Part shown: positions 62,611 through 64,000 of the stretch, piece after piece
Position numbering within the stretch: position 1 is the first letter of the stretch
Layout of the letters: each line of letters starts with the position of its first letter
Assembly: GCA_035379625.1 (NCBI GenBank)
Contig: DAOSVM010000001.1
Location: 124,001 to 188,000, forward strand
Source: DAOSCP01 sp035379625
GTDB lineage: Bacteria; Bacteroidota; Ignavibacteria; Ignavibacteriales; DAOSCP01
Length of the DNA: 64,000 nucleotides
Reading direction: 5' to 3'
Notes under the pieces: model-generated
Database searches by the model: none
The model's input: only the letters and a program-made list of their open reading frames with translations
What the model was told of the DNA's origin: nothing
Program-made: the position numbers and the translations under genes

Positions 62611-63609
62611 TTATTTGATTAAAATTTTTGCATAAACCGGGAGGTGATCGCTATATCCGCCGATATATCTTTTGCCTTCGAAGGTTCTGATTGGTAATCC
62701 TTCTGAATCAACATTTTTGCCAGTATACATATTAAAGGATGGGCAATCATATTGGAACTTATTGCTTTCAATTAAGTTAGAGGATACAATAATTTGGTCG
62801 AGCATATTCCATTCGTCGTCAAAGTAGTGTGAACCTTCATCATTATCTGCTTTTTCCCAAGATAAATTGTATAATTGTTTTGGTTGAGGTTTATCTTTAG
62901 AGCATATAAAAGGTTTAGCTTGTAAATATTTCATTATCGATTCATTTTTAGGGGTATCATTAAAGTCGCCCATTATTATTATGTTAGCATTAGGGTTATA
63001 GCTAAGGATGTAATCAACTCTTTTTTTCAAAGTAGATGCTGCGGTATTTCTAGCAGGCGCTGATTTTTCTTCGCCACCACGTCTAGATGGCCAGTGGTTG
63101 GCAAATACATAGAAAGTATCACCGGTTTGCTTGTGAAGTAATTTCCCCATCACAATATTTCGTGTTGGCCAATCGATTTTTACAGTATCGTCAATAAGTT
63201 CGATGAATTGGAATAAATCTTTTTTGTATAAAATACCAACGTCAACGCCTCTTCTATCGGGTGAATCTTTGTGAATGACTCCAAAGTTATATTTTTTTAA
63301 AAATTGGTCATACATTGTTAGAGTATTTAATACAGCGCGATTTTCAACCTCACAAACAGTTAAAATATCAGGAGCTTTATTATCATTCATAGCAGAAATA
63401 ATTTTTGATAATCTTACAAATTTTAAAATTAATTTTTGGTCATCCCATTTGTACATACCTTTAGGGGTAAAATCTTCATCATTTGTATTAGGGTCATCAT
63501 TTGTATCGAAGAGGTTTTCTAAATTCCATTGAGCAATAAAGATATAATTGTTTTGAGCGTAAATAGGTAAAAAAACTAAAATGGAAATTAATAAGAGTTT
63601 TTTAAGCAT
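62611..63609 (-). CDS. Endonuclease/exonuclease/phosphatase family protein, exported
   Basis: The 332-residue protein has a signal peptide (LKKLLLISILVFLPIYAQ) and the EEP fold, shared with DNase I and phospholipases. Catalytic motifs are IAQWNLENLFDTNDDP, TVCEVENRAVLNTLTMY (Glu), FYVFANHWPSRRGGEEKSAP (His), NANIIIMGDFNDTPKNESIM (Asp/Asn pair) and GGYSDHLPVYAKILI (final Asp-His pair). These suggest a metal-dependent hydrolase acting outside the cytoplasm, on DNA, nucleotides or phospholipids; which substrate cannot be told. No neighbour gives a clue. Confidence 0.9.
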   Translation of the reverse strand: MLKKLLLISILVFLPIYAQNNYIFIAQWNLENLFDTNDDPNTNDEDFTPKGMYKWDDQKLILKFVRLSKIISAMNDNKAPDILTVCEVENRAVLNTLTMYDQFLKKYNFGVIHKDSPDRRGVDVGILYKKDLFQFIELIDDTVKIDWPTRNIVMGKLLHKQTGDTFYVFANHWPSRRGGEEKSAPARNTAASTLKKRVDYILSYNPNANIIIMGDFNDTPKNESIMKYLQAKPFICSKDKPQPKQLYNLSWEKADNDEGSHYFDDEWNMLDQIIVSSNLIESNKFQYDCPSFNMYTGKNVDSEGLPIRTFEGKRYIGGYSDHLPVYAKILIK

Positions 63610-63672
63610 TCAAGACCTCCGATAATAAAAATTGTTTTAGATTAAAATGAATATAAGAAAAAATATTTTAAG

Positions 63673-63705
63673 AGAAAAAAAATCCTGTGTTAAAACACAG
63701 GATTA
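63673..63705 (-). terminator. Terminator of the ferredoxin oxidoreductase gene
   Basis: AATCCTGTG and CACAGGATT arms surround TTTTAA and are followed by eight T on the minus strand, just beyond the stop of the gene ending at 63713. Confidence 0.9.
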
Positions 63706-63712
63706 ATTTTAA

Positions 63713-64000
63713 TTAAGCTTCCACTTTTTCGACTAATTCCATACCTTTTTTGATAGCTTCTTCATTCAGAGGAATGAGATGATGGTATCTTTCAGGTAAA
63801 ACTTTTTTTAAACCTTTTAGTACATTATCAATATTAAGAATTGGTTTTAATTTAATAAAAGCTCCGAGAACGATCATATTAAGGATTTTAGTATTTTTCA
63901 TTTCAGCAGCAGTTTGAGATGCTTCTATTCCGATAATTTTTATGTCGGTTCTTTTAGGAGGATGCACAATATTAGTAGAATCATATAATAAAAGTCCGCC
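63713..64000 (-). CDS. 2-oxoacid:ferredoxin oxidoreductase gamma subunit, C-terminal part (runs off the right edge)
   Basis: The frame is open to base 64000, so only the last 95 codons are visible and no start codon is in the window. The protein starts in mid-domain as GGLLLYDSTNIMHPPKRTDI and continues IIGIEASQTAAEMKNTKILN then MIVLGAFIKLKPILNIDNVL. This is the characteristic end of the gamma (catalytic-associated) subunit of pyruvate/2-oxoglutarate:ferredoxin oxidoreductases. The ATG at 63965-63967 is internal. It implies ferredoxin-linked oxidation of 2-oxoacids. Other subunits should lie to the right, beyond this window. Confidence 0.9.
   Translation of the reverse strand, partial: GGLLLYDSTNIVHPPKRTDIKIIGIEASQTAAEMKNTKILNMIVLGAFIKLKPILNIDNVLKGLKKVLPERYHHLIPLNEEAIKKGMELVEKVEA

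Noticed and set aside
63713..63967. Complete 84-residue gene
   Set aside because: The frame stays open upstream of the internal ATG to the edge of the window, and the sequence begins in the middle of a known domain, so it is the end of a larger gene.

Overview
The window is strongly AT-rich bacterial DNA with almost every gene on the minus strand. It suggests a Gram-negative member of the Bacteroidota/Chlorobiota/Ignavibacteriota (FCB) group. The evidence is a type IX secretion sortase and shuttle pair (porV-porU), a second gingipain-type (C25) peptidase with a type IX sorting tail, an LpxC-FabZ fusion, BamA with two Skp/OmpH chaperones, and lipid A genes. SecD and SecF are separate genes, whereas Bacteroidia usually have them fused, which points towards the Ignavibacteria/Chlorobi side. 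A 2-oxoacid:ferredoxin oxidoreductase subunit at the right edge fits an anaerobe or microaerophile. No tRNA, rRNA, CRISPR array, transposase or phage gene was seen.

Layout. 1-6321 is a secretion block: a truncated M6-like secreted protease, an outer-membrane barrel protein, PorV and PorU. 7214-20487 is one long envelope and housekeeping run in minus orientation, transcribed from high to low coordinates: glycosyltransferase family 9, coaD, uppS, bamA, two skp genes, lpxD, lpxC-fabZ, lpxA, panB, secD, secF. 20560-33301 is mixed: a SprA-related metalloprotease-like protein, pyrimidine nucleoside phosphorylase, cobalamin adenosyltransferase, M20 peptidase, a receiver-CheX protein, a FemAB-like protein, a PorV/PorQ-like protein and an AmmeMemoRadiSam radical SAM enzyme. 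33298-35475 holds a strange Pst-like ABC transporter whose ATPase has lost nearly all catalytic motifs. 35691-39160 is cmk-ispH-rpsA. 39201-44354 encodes the giant C25 peptidase. 44372-51719 is a surface-polysaccharide cluster of glycosyltransferases and a flippase. 51778-52735 is rnhB-yraN. 52732-57767 is a signalling module: REC-HDOD, multi-PAS/GAF histidine kinase, and REC with a decayed HD-GYP domain. 57825-63609 holds an LptF/G permease, an FmdB-type zinc ribbon, a SixA-like phosphatase, two envelope proteins and an endonuclease-like protein. The right edge carries the end of a ferredoxin oxidoreductase gamma subunit.

The most striking feature is a family of three large intergenic elements with no genes (6541-7111, 22674-23442 and 61971-62569, the last inverted). 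Each has about 25-bp terminal inverted repeats starting (G)CTCAGAC. Just inside each end sit two abutting GC-rich hairpins, of one type at the left end and another at the right. Between them is an AT-rich core with degenerate tandem repeats of about 54 bp built from ATATCGTA / TACAATAT half-sites. They fill the only three gaps over 300 bases in the window. They look like one repeated, structured, possibly mobile element family that no standard feature explains.
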